The notes beneath the pieces are model-generated. The model was not told the origin of the DNA and searched no databases. It saw only the letters and a list, made by a program, of their open reading frames with translations. From the NCBI RefSeq assembly GCF_019402665.1, contig NZ_VSST01000029.1, positions 1 to 64,000 on the forward strand: a stretch of 64,000 bases of DNA. The letters run 5' to 3'. Position numbers and translations under genes: made by a program. Positions 34,010-42,831 of the stretch are shown here, in pieces. Source of the stretch: Bradyrhizobium canariense. Its GTDB lineage: Bacteria > Pseudomonadota > Alphaproteobacteria > Rhizobiales > Xanthobacteraceae. How positions within the stretch are numbered: position 1 is the stretch's first letter; every line of letters begins with the position of its first letter.

Positions 34010-35301
34010 GACAGGTTGAGGCGCAATCCAATCGAGCGCGAATGGGCATCTAGCCCCTCCGCCTTGCCGAGAATCATCGCGGCCGGACCGAGCGCACGCA
34101 GCTGATCCGGGCCGCATTTCAGGATCGAGGTGCGCTTGAGGAAATCGTGCACCGAGAGCCCCGACGAGAATCGTGCCGAGCGCGCCGTCGGCAGCACGTG
34201 GTTGGAGCCGCCGACGTAATCGCCAATCGCCTCCGGCGTGTGCGGCCCGAGGAACACGGCGCCTGCGTTGCGGATCCTTGCGGCGAGCGCGTCGGGATCA
34301 TGCGTCATGATCTCGAGATGCTCGGCGGCAATCGCATCCGCGAGCGGAATGGCGTCATTGAGGCTCTGCACCATGATGATGGCGCCGAAATCGGCCCACG
34401 AGGCGCTGGCGATCGCAGCGCGCGGCAGCGTCTTCAACTGCGCCTCGACGGCCTTTTCGACGTCGGCGGCAAGGCGCGCGGAATCGGTAATCAGGATCGA
34501 CTGCGCGCTGGAATCGTGCTCGGCCTGTGCCAGCAGGTCGGCGGCAATCCAGTCGGCATTGCCGGTGTCATCGGCGATGACAAGCACCTCCGAGGGACCG
34601 GCGATCATGTCGATCCCGACCTTGCCGAACACCAGCCGCTTTGCCGCGGCGACATACGCGTTGCCGGGTCCGACGATCTTGGCGACGGGCGCGATCGTCG
34701 CGGTGCCATGCGCGAGCGCGGCAACCGCCTGCGCACCGCCGACGCGATAGATCTCGGTGACGCCGCCAAGCTTTGCTGCCGCCAGGACCAGCGGGTTGAG
34801 CTTGCCGTCGGGCGAGGGCACCACCATGACGAGGCGCGCTACGCCCGCGACCTTTGCCGGCACCGCATTCATCAGCACCGAAGACGGATAGGCTGCAGTG
34901 CCGCCGGGCACGTAGAGGCCGGCGGATTCGATCGCGGTGTAGCGCCAGCCGAGCTCGACGCCGAGCGAATCGGTGAAACGCTCGTCCTTCGGCAGTTGCC
35001 GGCTGTGATAGGTCTCGATGCGATCGCGCGCGAGCTTGAGCGCATCCAGGGTCGCTGCGTCGCAGGCTTTCACCGCGGCCTCGATCTCGGCGGCGGTGAC
35101 GCGCAGGCCGGATGCATTGAGCGTCAACCGGTCGAACTTTGCCGTGGCCTCGAGCAGGGCGGCATCGCCCCGCTTCGCCACGTCGTCGACGATCGCTCGC
35201 GCGGCCGCCTCGACGTCGGCCGAGGCCTCGCGCTTGGCGGCGAGGAAGGCCCCGAATCGCTGGTCAAAATCGGCGCTGCTGCGGTCGAGACGAACGGGCA
35301 T
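34006..35301 (-). CDS. hisD: Histidinol dehydrogenase
   Basis: This 431-residue enzyme oxidises histidinol to histidine in two NAD+-dependent steps. Visible family segments are GLYVPGGTAAYPSSVLM (substrate/metal site region), YRVGGAQAVAALAHGT, KIVGPGNAYVAAAKRLVFG, MIAGPSEVLVIAD, DLLAQAEHDSSAQSILI and FLGPHTPEAIGDYVGGSNHVLPT with the metal-binding residues. ATG 35301 is preferred because the long upstream extension is unlike the family. It leads into UPF0262 with a 4-base overlap. Confidence 0.96.
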   Translation of the reverse strand: MPVRLDRSSADFDQRFGAFLAAKREASADVEAAARAIVDDVAKRGDAALLEATAKFDRLTLNASGLRVTAAEIEAAVKACDAATLDALKLARDRIETYHSRQLPKDERFTDSLGVELGWRYTAIESAGLYVPGGTAAYPSSVLMNAVPAKVAGVARLVMVVPSPDGKLNPLVLAAAKLGGVTEIYRVGGAQAVAALAHGTATIAPVAKIVGPGNAYVAAAKRLVFGKVGIDMIAGPSEVLVIADDTGNADWIAADLLAQAEHDSSAQSILITDSARLAADVEKAVEAQLKTLPRAAIASASWADFGAIIMVQSLNDAIPLADAIAAEHLEIMTHDPDALAARIRNAGAVFLGPHTPEAIGDYVGGSNHVLPTARSARFSSGLSVHDFLKRTSILKCGPDQLRALGPAAMILGKAEGLDAHSRSIGLRLNLS

Positions 35302-35410
35302 CTTGGCTTCTAACTGGTTTTTGGGGGCGCGGTTTGGCTCACCAGGCCCCTGCTCAATGGCGCGGCGGGGAAGCTGCGTCAACCCTTGGGCCGGGCCGTT
35401 CCCCTCCGGC

Positions 35411-35426
35411 GTCGTCCTGGCGAAAG
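35411..35426. repeat. Half copy of palindromic family A
   Basis: GTCGTCCTGGCGAAAG matches the left arm of the 3541 and 12062 elements but no right arm follows. It lies in the 152-base gap between DUF2948 and hisD. Confidence 0.6.
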
Positions 35427-35453
35427 CGGAATGCGTGGCCTTGGCATGCCACT

Positions 35454-35891
35454 TCACCCCTCCCCTTCAGCCTCCAACCCCGCTCCCAGCTGATCCGCCC
35501 CCAGATCAGTCAGTTCGCATTCCAGGCATTCGACGTCGAGGCGGATGGCGCCGCCTTGGGCAAACAGGAGCAGCGCGCTCCCGCCGGGGGCGTCCTGGCC
35601 GTGGAATTCGATGCCGACGAGGTCCAGGACAGTGTCCGGCGCGTCGAGGTCGATGTTGCGCGACTTGCAGGCGAGCACGCGGTCGAAACGGAGGGCCGCC
35701 ACCAGCCTGCGCGGCTCGGCCTCGCCGTCCAGTGTCTGCTCCCAGTCCAACCGGCTCATGCCGACGACCAGCCGCTTTTCGCTTTGCCGCCAGATGATGT
35801 CCGAGGGCTGCACGCGGGCGTCCTGGACGTGGGCCGAGATCACGGAGAGGTCGTCGGCGTCGAGTGCGATCAGTTTGAGCTGGGGAGACAT
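35454..35891 (-). CDS. DUF2948 family protein
   Basis: The 145-residue protein begins LKLIALDADDLSVISAHVQDARVQPSDI and contains FDRVLACKSRNIDL, matching DUF2948, a family found upstream of hisD in Rhizobiales. No catalytic motif is visible. ATG 35891 is used rather than 35927. It probably starts the transcript with hisD, though a half palindromic element lies between. Confidence 0.9.
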   Translation of the reverse strand: MSPQLKLIALDADDLSVISAHVQDARVQPSDIIWRQSEKRLVVGMSRLDWEQTLDGEAEPRRLVAALRFDRVLACKSRNIDLDAPDTVLDLVGIEFHGQDAPGGSALLLFAQGGAIRLDVECLECELTDLGADQLGAGLEAEGEG

Positions 35892-35979
35892 CGACGGCGC
35901 TTTCTGCTTCGGGCGGACAGGGCTCAACGCGCGCGGGCGGCGAAATTTCCCTAGAACTAACGCCCCACTGGACTAGAGG

Positions 35980-36630
35980 CTATTGATCCTCCATCTCCAG
36001 CACCTTTCGCGGATACCCCTCCCGCGCGACCCGGATCATCGCGCGGCCGATCTGCTCCGTCGAGGTGACGAGCCGCGGCGAGACCCGGCGCAGTACCGAC
36101 CACAGTGGCCAACTTGCTGCATACACGGCCTGCACCCACGCGGTCTTGGAGCGGGCACCGTGGAGCGGTTGGATTGCACCGGGGCGGAACATGTAGGCCG
36201 CCTTGAACGGCAGCTTGAGCAGATCGTTCTCGGTCTTGCCCTTGATCCGCGCCCACATCCGCGAACCCTGCTCGGTGGAATCGGTGCCGGCGCCCGTGAC
36301 ATAGACGAATGTCATCTGCGGATTGAGCCGTGCCAGCGCGGTCGCCGCTGCGAGCGTGAGGTCATAGGTGAGATGGCGGTAGCGCTCCTCGCTCATGCCG
36401 ATCGAGGAGACGCCGAGGCAGAAGAAGCAGGCATCGAAGCCGGTGAGCTGCGCTTCGATCGCCGAGTAGTCCGTGAAATCGCCGTGCGTGATCTCCGTGA
36501 GCTTGGCGTGGCGGACGCCGGTCGGGCTGCGGCCGACCACGAGCACGCGATCGATGCCGGCATCGATCAGGCATTCGCGCAAGACGCCCTGCCCGACCAT
36601 GCCGGTCGCGCCGAAGATGATGATCTGCAT
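35980..36630 (-). CDS. NAD(P)-binding epimerase-like protein
   Basis: The 216-residue protein has an N-terminal Rossmann loop IIIFGATGMVGQGVLRECL. It also has FCLGVSSIGMSEERYRHLTYDL and VYVTGAGTDSTEQGSRMWARIKG, like small epimerase/SDR proteins. ATG 36630 starts the fold directly. It follows the SDR gene by 26 bases in one transcript. Substrate unknown. Confidence 0.85.
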   Translation of the reverse strand: MQIIIFGATGMVGQGVLRECLIDAGIDRVLVVGRSPTGVRHAKLTEITHGDFTDYSAIEAQLTGFDACFFCLGVSSIGMSEERYRHLTYDLTLAAATALARLNPQMTFVYVTGAGTDSTEQGSRMWARIKGKTENDLLKLPFKAAYMFRPGAIQPLHGARSKTAWVQAVYAASWPLWSVLRRVSPRLVTSTEQIGRAMIRVAREGYPRKVLEMEDQ

Positions 36631-36656
36631 CGGGACCTCCCCGACAGGCTCGCGGC

Positions 36657-37595
36657 TCATGCGGCGGCCGCGATCTCGTCGAAGGATATACCGGTCAACG
36701 TCGCCGAAACATCCCACAGCATGGCTGACGAGGCGAAATCCTTTGCATGCGGCATGACCTTCGCCGGCCGCGGCGGCCCTTTCAATTCGAAGAACCAGTT
36801 GGGACCATAGTAGCCGCCCGGCTCTGCTGCCGGCGAGGTCGCCGCCAACAAAGTCGGCAGCGCGCCTTCCGCGGCAGACTGGCTGATGAAGGGCTGCAGC
36901 CACCGGCTCACACGCCACTGGAACGTGTTCGCACCCGGACCGTTCGAAATCAGATCGGTCCGCGCGTAGCCGGGATGTGCGGCAAGGCTCGTCAGACCCC
37001 AGCCTGCGGCGAGGCTGCGGCGCTGCAATTCCAGCGAAAACATCAGCATCGCCAGCTTGGACTGGCAATAAGCCCGCCACGGACGATAGGAATGCTTAGC
37101 CTGCAGATCGTCGAAATTGATCGCCCCGGAGCGGTGCGCAAGGCTCGAGAGGTTGACGACCCGAGCCGCCTTCGCCCGGCGAAGCTGCGGCAACAGCCGC
37201 GCCGTCAGCGCGTAATGACCGAGATAGTTGGTGCCGAGCTGCATCTCGAAACGATCCGCCGTCTGCTGCCGCTTTGGCAGCGCCATCACGCCGGCATTGT
37301 TGACGAGCAGGTCGATCTGCTCGTTGCTGGCGGCGAAGCGCCTGGTAAAATCGGCGACGGAAGCGAGGCTGGCGAGGTCGAGATGCTCGTAGGCGATCAG
37401 CGCATTGGGAAAGCGCTCGCAAATGCCCTCGATCGCGCGCAGGCCCTTTGCCTCGTTGCGTCCGGTGAGTATGACAATGGCACCGGCGCCCGCCAGCGCC
37501 ATCGCCGTCTCGTAGCCGAGGCCGCCCGTCGCTCCGGTCACGACGGCAGTCTTGCCGCTGAGGGAGGGGATGTCTGCCGTGGTCCAGTCGGTCAT
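36657..37595 (-). CDS. SDR-family oxidoreductase (retinol-dehydrogenase-like)
   Basis: This 312-residue SDR has the cofactor loop VVTGATGGLGYETAMALAGAGA, NNAGVM, the catalytic LSS and the YCQSKLAMLMFSLELQRR motif with Tyr and Lys. Its extended C-terminus (YYGPNWFFELKGPPRPAKV) fits the light-dependent-protochlorophyllide-reductase/retinol dehydrogenase-like subset. It is divergent from the TetR gene and co-transcribed with the epimerase-like gene, so TetR probably regulates both. Confidence 0.9.
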   Translation of the reverse strand: MTDWTTADIPSLSGKTAVVTGATGGLGYETAMALAGAGAIVILTGRNEAKGLRAIEGICERFPNALIAYEHLDLASLASVADFTRRFAASNEQIDLLVNNAGVMALPKRQQTADRFEMQLGTNYLGHYALTARLLPQLRRAKAARVVNLSSLAHRSGAINFDDLQAKHSYRPWRAYCQSKLAMLMFSLELQRRSLAAGWGLTSLAAHPGYARTDLISNGPGANTFQWRVSRWLQPFISQSAAEGALPTLLAATSPAAEPGGYYGPNWFFELKGPPRPAKVMPHAKDFASSAMLWDVSATLTGISFDEIAAAA

Positions 37596-37643
37596 GCCAT
37601 AGCTCCGTCGGGGCTGGGAAAGGCCCCGCGACGGGTCTAAATG

Positions 37644-37656
37644 TGCACTGGGTGCA
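37644..37656. promoter_or_regulatory. Candidate TetR operator
   Basis: TGCAC-TGG-GTGCA is an inverted repeat in the 83-base gap between the SDR and TetR genes. Its place fits an operator for the divergent TetR regulator. Confidence 0.4.
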
Positions 37657-37678
37657 ACTTTGCAAGTGGTGAAGTGAT

Positions 37679-38332
37679 TTGAAGCTTTCGAAAGTCGCCG
37701 GGAAATCAGTCAACAGGCGCACCAAGCCATTGCCGGCAGGAGCAAAATCCGCCGATGGCACCGGCCTGCGGCAGCGCAAATTGCAAGCGACCCGCGAGCG
37801 GTTGACCCGCGCCGCGATGGCGCTATTCCTGGAGCGCGGTTTCGAGGCCACGACCATCGACGATATTGCGGCCGCGGCGGACGTGTCGCGACGCAGCTTC
37901 TTCCATTATTTCGCCTCGAAAGAGGACGTGGTCGCGGCTTGGCAGGAAGGCGCCGCCGCCGCGCTGGTCGCGGAGGTCGTGGCGCGGCCGGCGGGCGAAA
38001 CCATGCTGACGGCGGCGGAGAACGCGATCGCGGCGGCGCTCAAGCGGATCGATCCGGCGGAGGCTGCGGCCATGTCGCGGCTCAAGCGCGATAATCCCGC
38101 GCTTCGGGCGCGCGACCAACTCAAATACGAGAAGCTCGAGCGGGCGCTGGCCGAAGGGCTCGCCCAGCGCGCCAGAACCAAATCGGACCAGCTGAAGGCG
38201 CGGCTCGTCGCCATGATCGCCACCGGCGCGATGCGCGTCGGCGGCGAGAGCTGGATCGCCGGAGGAGCGCGGGAGAAGCCGGAAGCTTTCGTCAAGCGCA
38301 CCTTCGACGCGATCAGGGCAATCTTGGCGTGA
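37679..38332 (+). CDS. TetR-family transcriptional regulator
   Basis: The 217-residue protein has a TetR-type helix-turn-helix (RERLTRAAMALFLERGFEATTIDDIAAAADVSRRSFFHYFASKEDVV, about residues 40-85). The start is TTG at 37679 because no ATG or GTG precedes the DNA-binding domain; later ATGs would remove it. It diverges from the SDR/epimerase pair and converges 6 bases from the alpha/beta hydrolase stop. Confidence 0.88.
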   Translation: MKLSKVAGKSVNRRTKPLPAGAKSADGTGLRQRKLQATRERLTRAAMALFLERGFEATTIDDIAAAADVSRRSFFHYFASKEDVVAAWQEGAAAALVAEVVARPAGETMLTAAENAIAAALKRIDPAEAAAMSRLKRDNPALRARDQLKYEKLERALAEGLAQRARTKSDQLKARLVAMIATGAMRVGGESWIAGGAREKPEAFVKRTFDAIRAILA

Positions 38333-38338
38333 GGCCGC

Positions 38339-39163
38339 TCACTCCTTGAAGAACGCCAGCAGGTCGGCGTTGATGGTCTCGGCGTGCGTCGTCGGCATGC
38401 CGTGCGGGAAACCCTTGTAGGTCTTCAGCATGCCGTTCTTGAGCAGCTTGGCCGACAGCGGCGCGGAATCGGCGTAGGGCACGATCTGGTCATCGTCGCC
38501 GTGCATCACCAGCACCGGCACGGTGATCTTCTTCAAATCCTCGGTGAAGTCGGTCTGCGAGAACGCGACGATGCCGTCGTAATGGGCCTTCGCGCCGCCC
38601 ATCATGCCCTGGCGCCACCAGTTCTGGATCACCGCTTCCGACGGCTTTGCGCCGGGACGGTTGTAGCCATAGAAGGGACCGGCCGCGATGTCGCGGTAGA
38701 AGCTGGAACGGCCGGCAGCGAGTTGCACCTGGAAATCGTCGAACACGCTCTTCGGCAGGCCGCCGGGATTGGCCTCCGTCTTCACCATCAGCGGCGGCAC
38801 CGCGGAGAGGATCGCGGCCTTCGCCACCCGGCTCTCGCCGTGGCGCGCGATGTAATGCACTACTTCGCCGCCACCGGTGGAGTGGCCGACATGGATTGCG
38901 TTCTTGAGATCGAGATGCGCCGTTACGGCCGCGAGATCATCGGCATAATGATCCATGTCGTGGCCGTCGGCGACCTGCGACGAACGGCCATGGCCGCGAC
39001 GGTCATGCGCGATGACGCGATAGCCGTGCGTCACGAAGAACATCATCTGCGCGTCCCAGTCGTCGGCCGACAGCGGCCAGCCGTGGCTGAACACGATCGG
39101 CTGGCCCGAGCCCCAGTCCTTGTAGAATATCTCGACGCCGTCCTCGGTGGTGATGGTGGGCAT
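38339..39163 (-). CDS. Alpha/beta hydrolase (non-heme haloperoxidase-like)
   Basis: This 274-residue hydrolase has nucleophile elbow GHSTGGGE, the HGWP oxyanion region and RRGHGRS, and a catalytic Asp and His toward the end (MHGDDDQIVP, GFPHGMP). It matches the cofactor-free chloroperoxidase/esterase family. GGAGCC lies upstream of the ATG. It is likely an esterase or perhydrolase in the cytosol. Substrate unknown. Confidence 0.9.
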   Translation of the reverse strand: MPTITTEDGVEIFYKDWGSGQPIVFSHGWPLSADDWDAQMMFFVTHGYRVIAHDRRGHGRSSQVADGHDMDHYADDLAAVTAHLDLKNAIHVGHSTGGGEVVHYIARHGESRVAKAAILSAVPPLMVKTEANPGGLPKSVFDDFQVQLAAGRSSFYRDIAAGPFYGYNRPGAKPSEAVIQNWWRQGMMGGAKAHYDGIVAFSQTDFTEDLKKITVPVLVMHGDDDQIVPYADSAPLSAKLLKNGMLKTYKGFPHGMPTTHAETINADLLAFFKE

Positions 39164-39182
39164 TACTAGGCTCCTTGAATGA

Positions 39183-39692
39183 TCAGGCGAACGCCATCGG
39201 CTTGAAGCGGCGCCAGGCGCCGATGGTGAGCACCACGAAGAAAACCAGCACGAGGCCCTGCACCACGGCGAACACGGGACCTCCCGGTGGATTTGGTGCC
39301 ACGGCAGGTGCGAGCGCGGCGAGCGCCGGCACCTTCAGGAACGACTGGATTACCAGCACGAAGACGTTGAAATACAGCGAGATCATCGCGGTCACGATGT
39401 AAACCGGACGCCAGATGCCAGAGAGCTTCATGCCGTAGATCGCGAGACAGGCGATCGCGAGCAGGACCAGCGAGATGATGCCGATGATATGCGACGGCAG
39501 CAGCTCCTTCAACGGAAACAGGAAGCCGGTGGCGCTGGTGAGGATCGTGAACAGCAGGAAGATCGCGGTGAGGCCCGGCATCGGCTTCGAGCCGAGCAGG
39601 CCGAACATCACGACGAGGCCGGCGACGATGCCGATCAGGCTGATGATGACATGAACCAGCGTGAAGGCGGGCAAGCTCAACCCAAGAACCAT
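39183..39692 (-). CDS. Small integral membrane protein, unknown function
   Basis: The 169-residue protein has about five membrane segments (TLVHVIISLIGIVAGLVVMFGLLG, AIFLLFTILTSATGFLFPL, GIISLVLLAIACLAIYG, and two more). AGGAGAG precedes ATG 39692. It lies 19 bases upstream of the alpha/beta hydrolase on the same strand and may be co-transcribed with it. I do not recognise the family. Confidence 0.8.
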   Translation of the reverse strand: MVLGLSLPAFTLVHVIISLIGIVAGLVVMFGLLGSKPMPGLTAIFLLFTILTSATGFLFPLKELLPSHIIGIISLVLLAIACLAIYGMKLSGIWRPVYIVTAMISLYFNVFVLVIQSFLKVPALAALAPAVAPNPPGGPVFAVVQGLVLVFFVVLTIGAWRRFKPMAFA

Positions 39693-39865
39693 GACATCTC
39701 TCCTACTCTCTGCATCGAGTTCGGGATTGATATTACGGTCCTCATCGGATTGCCACACGCGCTGGTGTCACACATGCGTGCGCAGCCATGCGTCATCGTG
39801 CGAATCGAAAAACGCATGGCTGAATTTTTTGCAACGCTGTCACGAACGACGACAGTTTGTAGTGC

Positions 39866-39952
39866 GTAGCCCGGATGGAGCGATAGCGTAATCCGGGATT
39901 TTCGCATGCAAATGCAGTGGCCCCGGATTACGCTGCGCTCCATCCGGGCTAC
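39866..39952. repeat. Palindromic intergenic element, family D
   Basis: GTAGCCCGGATGGAGCG and CGCTCCATCCGGGCTAC are inverted ends; inner AATCCGGG / CCCGGATT extend the structure. It is related to 13021-13089. Confidence 0.87.
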
Positions 39953-39969
39953 ACGACGAAAGTCGCGGC

Positions 39970-40278
39970 TCATACTTCCTTGGTATCGAAGATCAACAGG
40001 TCGGCGCCGCCAGTGGCGAATTTCGGCACGTCGCCGGCGGCCGCCTTGCCTGCTTCGCTGCCGAAAGCCGACTGGATGGCGGCGACGTTGTCGAAGGTGA
40101 GAATGGCGACGAGGTGAATTCCGGAAGGTCCGGCGGGGGAGCCGACCGTGCCCGTGCTCACGGCGTACTTCTTCAAGCCGGGAAGTTTCTTGGCGAGCGG
40201 AATGTGGGTCTCGGCATAATGCTTGTCGAAAGCGGCAGCATCCTTGGGCGTCTTGTAGAGCACGACGAGTTCGGCCAT
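39970..40278 (-). CDS. EthD-family protein
   Basis: This 102-residue ferredoxin-like-fold protein matches EthD: MAELVVLYKTPKDAAAFDKHYAETHIPLAKKLPGLKKY, then a mobile C-terminus ending FDTKEV. Members act in degradation of ethers and other compounds or as small dimeric isomerase-like proteins. GGGAGG is 6 bases before the ATG. Family members have few firm functions. Confidence 0.85.
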   Translation of the reverse strand: MAELVVLYKTPKDAAAFDKHYAETHIPLAKKLPGLKKYAVSTGTVGSPAGPSGIHLVAILTFDNVAAIQSAFGSEAGKAAAGDVPKFATGGADLLIFDTKEV

Positions 40279-40309
40279 TTAGTCCTCCCATATAAATTTG
40301 TTCTGTTAG

Positions 40310-40422
40310 ATCCTCATGGTGAGGAGCGTGCGAAGCACGCGTCTCGAACCATGAAGGCCCGGCTTTGGCAGCTGGGCCTTCATCCTTCGAGACGCGGCCT
40401 GCGGCCGCTCCTCAGGATGAGG
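40310..40422. repeat. Palindromic intergenic element, family B
   Basis: The arms ATCCTCATGGTGAGGAGC and GCTCCTCAGGATGAGG match 4891-5004, including the inner GTCTCGAACCATG and TTCGAGACGC. Confidence 0.87.
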
Positions 40423-40494
40423 GGAGATAGTCACGCATCAGCCGGCGAGATGGCAAGTCACATTCGCCTTGCCATCTGCTTGTGGTCTACTTGA

Positions 40495-42213
40495 CTAAAG
40501 CGCCGGTTTTGCGGCGTCGCCGAGGAAGCCGTGCAGGGAGGCAACGACCTGCGCGCCTTCGCCGATGGCGCCGCCGACGCGCTTGACCGACCCGGAGCGG
40601 ACATCGCCGACGGCGTAGACGCCGGGCACCGAGGTCTCCAGCGGCGCCACCAGCCGGCCCTGGTTCTGCTCGGACTGCGCGCCTGTGACGACGAAGCCGC
40701 CGCGATCGAGCGTCACGCCGCAGCCGTCGAGCCAGCTGGTGGCGGGATCGGCGCCGACAAACAGGAAGAGATTGCGGATGTCGGCAAAATCCTCGTCGCT
40801 CGAGAGCCGGCTCTTCCAGCGGATGCGCCGCAGCAGCGAGGCCTCGTCGCCTTCGAGCGCCGTGATCTCGGTGTTGAACATCAGTTCGATGTTCGGCGTG
40901 GCTTCGATGCGCTCGATGAGATAACGCGACATGCTGGCGCCAAGACCGCCGCCGCGGATGATCATCAGCACTTTTTTGGCGTGCCCCGAGAGGAACACGG
41001 CGGCCTGTCCCGCGGAGTTGCCGGCACCGACCAGCGCGACCTCCTCGCCGGCGCACAGCTTCGCCTCGACCGGCGAGGCCCAATACCAGACGCCGCGGCC
41101 TTCGAATTTATCGAGGTTCTCGATGTCGGGCCGGCGATAGCGCGCGCCGCTGGCGACCACCACCGCGCGCGAATGCAGCGGGTCGCAGCCGTCAAGCGCC
41201 ACCGAAAACGCGCCGTCCTTGCGCGTGCAGTCGAGCGACTTCACCGTGACCGGGATCATGATCTCCGCGCCGAACTTTTGCGCCTGGTTGAAGGCGCGCG
41301 CGGTCAGGGCCTGGCCGGAAATGCCGGTCGGAAAGCCCAGATAGTTTTCGATCCGCGCGCTGGCGCCGGCCTGGCCGCCGAAGGCGCGGGTGTCGAGCAC
41401 GGCGACCGAGAGGCCTTCTGACGCGGCATACACGGCGGTAGCGAGCCCGGCCGGCCCGGAGCCGACGATCGCGACGTCGTAGATGCGGTCGTTGCGCGGG
41501 CCGCCGATCATGCCGATCGCGCGCGCAAGCTCGGTTTCGCCGGGATTGCGCAGCACCGCACCATCGGGGGTGACGACCAGCGGCCAGTCGTCCGGCTTGG
41601 GCGAATAACGCGCGATGACATCGGCGGCGTCGCGATCGCGCGCGGGATCGAGCAGATGATGCGGCTGACCGTTGCGGGTGAGGAAGCCCTGCAACCGCAC
41701 CACGCCTGCCGAATGCGACGGACCGATCAGCACCACGCCGCCAACGCCGCCCTGGAGCAGATTGACCCGGCGCAGAATCAGCGCGCGCATGATGCGCTCG
41801 CCGAGTTCAGCCTCGGCGACCAGCAGCGCGCGCAGCCGCTCCGGCGGCAACAGCAACGTCTCGACATCGCCTTCGGCGCGGCCGTCGACCAGCGCCGGCC
41901 GTCCCGAGAGCTGGCTCAACTCGGCCAAAAATTGCCCCGGCCCCTGGTCGATCAACGGGGTGACATGGCCAAGGCCGTCGCGCTGGGTGATGGCGACGTG
42001 GCCCTTCAGCACGACGAACATGCCCGGCCCGGGCTTGCCGGTCTCGAACAGGAATTCCCCATCGGCGTAGTTGCGGACCTCACCGAAATGCCTCATCCGC
42101 TCGATCTCGGCTGATGTCAGCGCCGGAAAGGTCTGCTCAGGGCGGGTGAACCGCGACATCTGCGCGTCACCGTCGGGTCGTTGCTGCTCGTCCTGCCCCA
42201 TTGCCACGGCCAT
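40495..42213 (-). CDS. FAD oxidoreductase with N-terminal cyclic-nucleotide-binding domain
   Basis: This 572-residue protein joins a Crp-like cNMP-binding fold (about residues 15-130, FLFETGKPGPGMFVVLKGHVAITQ) to a thioredoxin-reductase-like flavoprotein. The FAD loop is IVGSGPAGLATAVYAASEG, the NAD(P)H loop VALVGAGNSAGQAAVFLSG, and the C-terminal GVYAVGDVRSGSVKRVGGAIGEG binds FAD. The dithiol CxxC of true thioredoxin reductase is absent: the site reads RGVWYWASPVEA. There is no HTH. The start is ATG 42213 with GGAG just upstream; ATG 42201 is another option. It may be a cNMP-gated NAD(P)H oxidoreductase. Confidence 0.88.
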   Translation of the reverse strand: MAVAMGQDEQQRPDGDAQMSRFTRPEQTFPALTSAEIERMRHFGEVRNYADGEFLFETGKPGPGMFVVLKGHVAITQRDGLGHVTPLIDQGPGQFLAELSQLSGRPALVDGRAEGDVETLLLPPERLRALLVAEAELGERIMRALILRRVNLLQGGVGGVVLIGPSHSAGVVRLQGFLTRNGQPHHLLDPARDRDAADVIARYSPKPDDWPLVVTPDGAVLRNPGETELARAIGMIGGPRNDRIYDVAIVGSGPAGLATAVYAASEGLSVAVLDTRAFGGQAGASARIENYLGFPTGISGQALTARAFNQAQKFGAEIMIPVTVKSLDCTRKDGAFSVALDGCDPLHSRAVVVASGARYRRPDIENLDKFEGRGVWYWASPVEAKLCAGEEVALVGAGNSAGQAAVFLSGHAKKVLMIIRGGGLGASMSRYLIERIEATPNIELMFNTEITALEGDEASLLRRIRWKSRLSSDEDFADIRNLFLFVGADPATSWLDGCGVTLDRGGFVVTGAQSEQNQGRLVAPLETSVPGVYAVGDVRSGSVKRVGGAIGEGAQVVASLHGFLGDAAKPAL

Positions 42214-42228
42214 GCACTCCAAAAAATT

Positions 42229-42441
42229 CTAGTCGCCGGTCTTGTCGGCTATCTTGCCGGCGGTCCCCTCATTTAGGGAATCATCTTCGTTCTGCGAGGG
42301 GCCGCCACTTGCGGCCCGTTCGCGCGCCTGCATCCTTCGCCGCTTCAGGTTTTCGCGCAGCGCCGATTTGAGCCGGTCGTCGCGGGACGCCCTCGCCTGT
42401 CTGGAGTCCTGCTTCGTGCTCTTGTCGTTCTGGTCTGCCAT
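42229..42441 (-). CDS. Small hydrophilic protein, unknown function
   Basis: This 70-residue protein is rich in Arg, Lys, Asp and Asn (RQARASRDDRLKSALRENLKRR) and likely largely unstructured or coiled. It lies 15 bases upstream of the cNMP flavoprotein on the same strand. The RBS is weak, so the call rests on codon composition and position. Confidence 0.6.
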   Translation of the reverse strand: MADQNDKSTKQDSRQARASRDDRLKSALRENLKRRRMQARERAASGGPSQNEDDSLNEGTAGKIADKTGD

Positions 42442-42756
42442 CGAGGTCCATTACAGCGATCGGCGATAACATGCCCGAGGAATAAGGCAGCTCAAGAGGG
42501 CCGCGCGATCCGATCGTGCGAAAATCGAAATGGATCGAATCCGGCGCATCGGGCAACTGGCCAGTTGGGTGGGGATATCGGAACCGAATCCGCGGAAAGT
42601 CGGCCGTTTCGAGCCAAAACAGGCATTTTGGCCCCGATATCGACCCGATTTTATCGCTTTGGCGGAGCTAGCAAGCTTGCACAGGAGGGGGGCTTGTGGC
42701 AGATATCGGCCCGCTTGGTAGGCCCCTCGTGGCGGCCGATTCTTACCCCAGCACAT
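42442..42756. other. 315-base intergenic region before tRNA-Thr
   Basis: No protein gene is supported. It contains a small hairpin (CCAAAACAGGCATTTTGG) and three copies of GATATCGG or its complement. Its right part carries the candidate tRNA promoter. Confidence 0.5.
42677..42706 (+). promoter_or_regulatory. Candidate promoter of tRNA-Thr
   Basis: TTGCAC (42677-42682) is 18 bases before AGATAT (42701-42706). The predicted start lies about 44 bases before the tRNA. Confidence 0.4.
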
Positions 42757-42831
42757 GCTGCCGTAGCTCAGTGGTAGAGCACTCCATTGGTAATGGAGAG
42801 GTCGACAGTTCAATCCTGTCTGGCAGCACCA
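42757..42831 (+). tRNA. tRNA-Thr (GGT)
   Basis: The 75-nt cloverleaf has acceptor GCTGCCG/TGGCAGC with one G-T pair, D arm AGCTCAGTGGTAGAGC, anticodon stem CTCCA/TGGAG with loop TTGGTAA (anticodon GGT), T loop TTCAATC and an encoded CCA. Confidence 0.97.

Noticed and set aside
42571..42706. Three copies of GATATCGG or complement
   Set aside because: Spacing is irregular and the motif is short, so chance cannot be excluded.
42442..42813. 120-residue minus-strand frame before the tRNA
   Set aside because: Overlaps the tRNA and promoter region, and composition is unlike neighbours.
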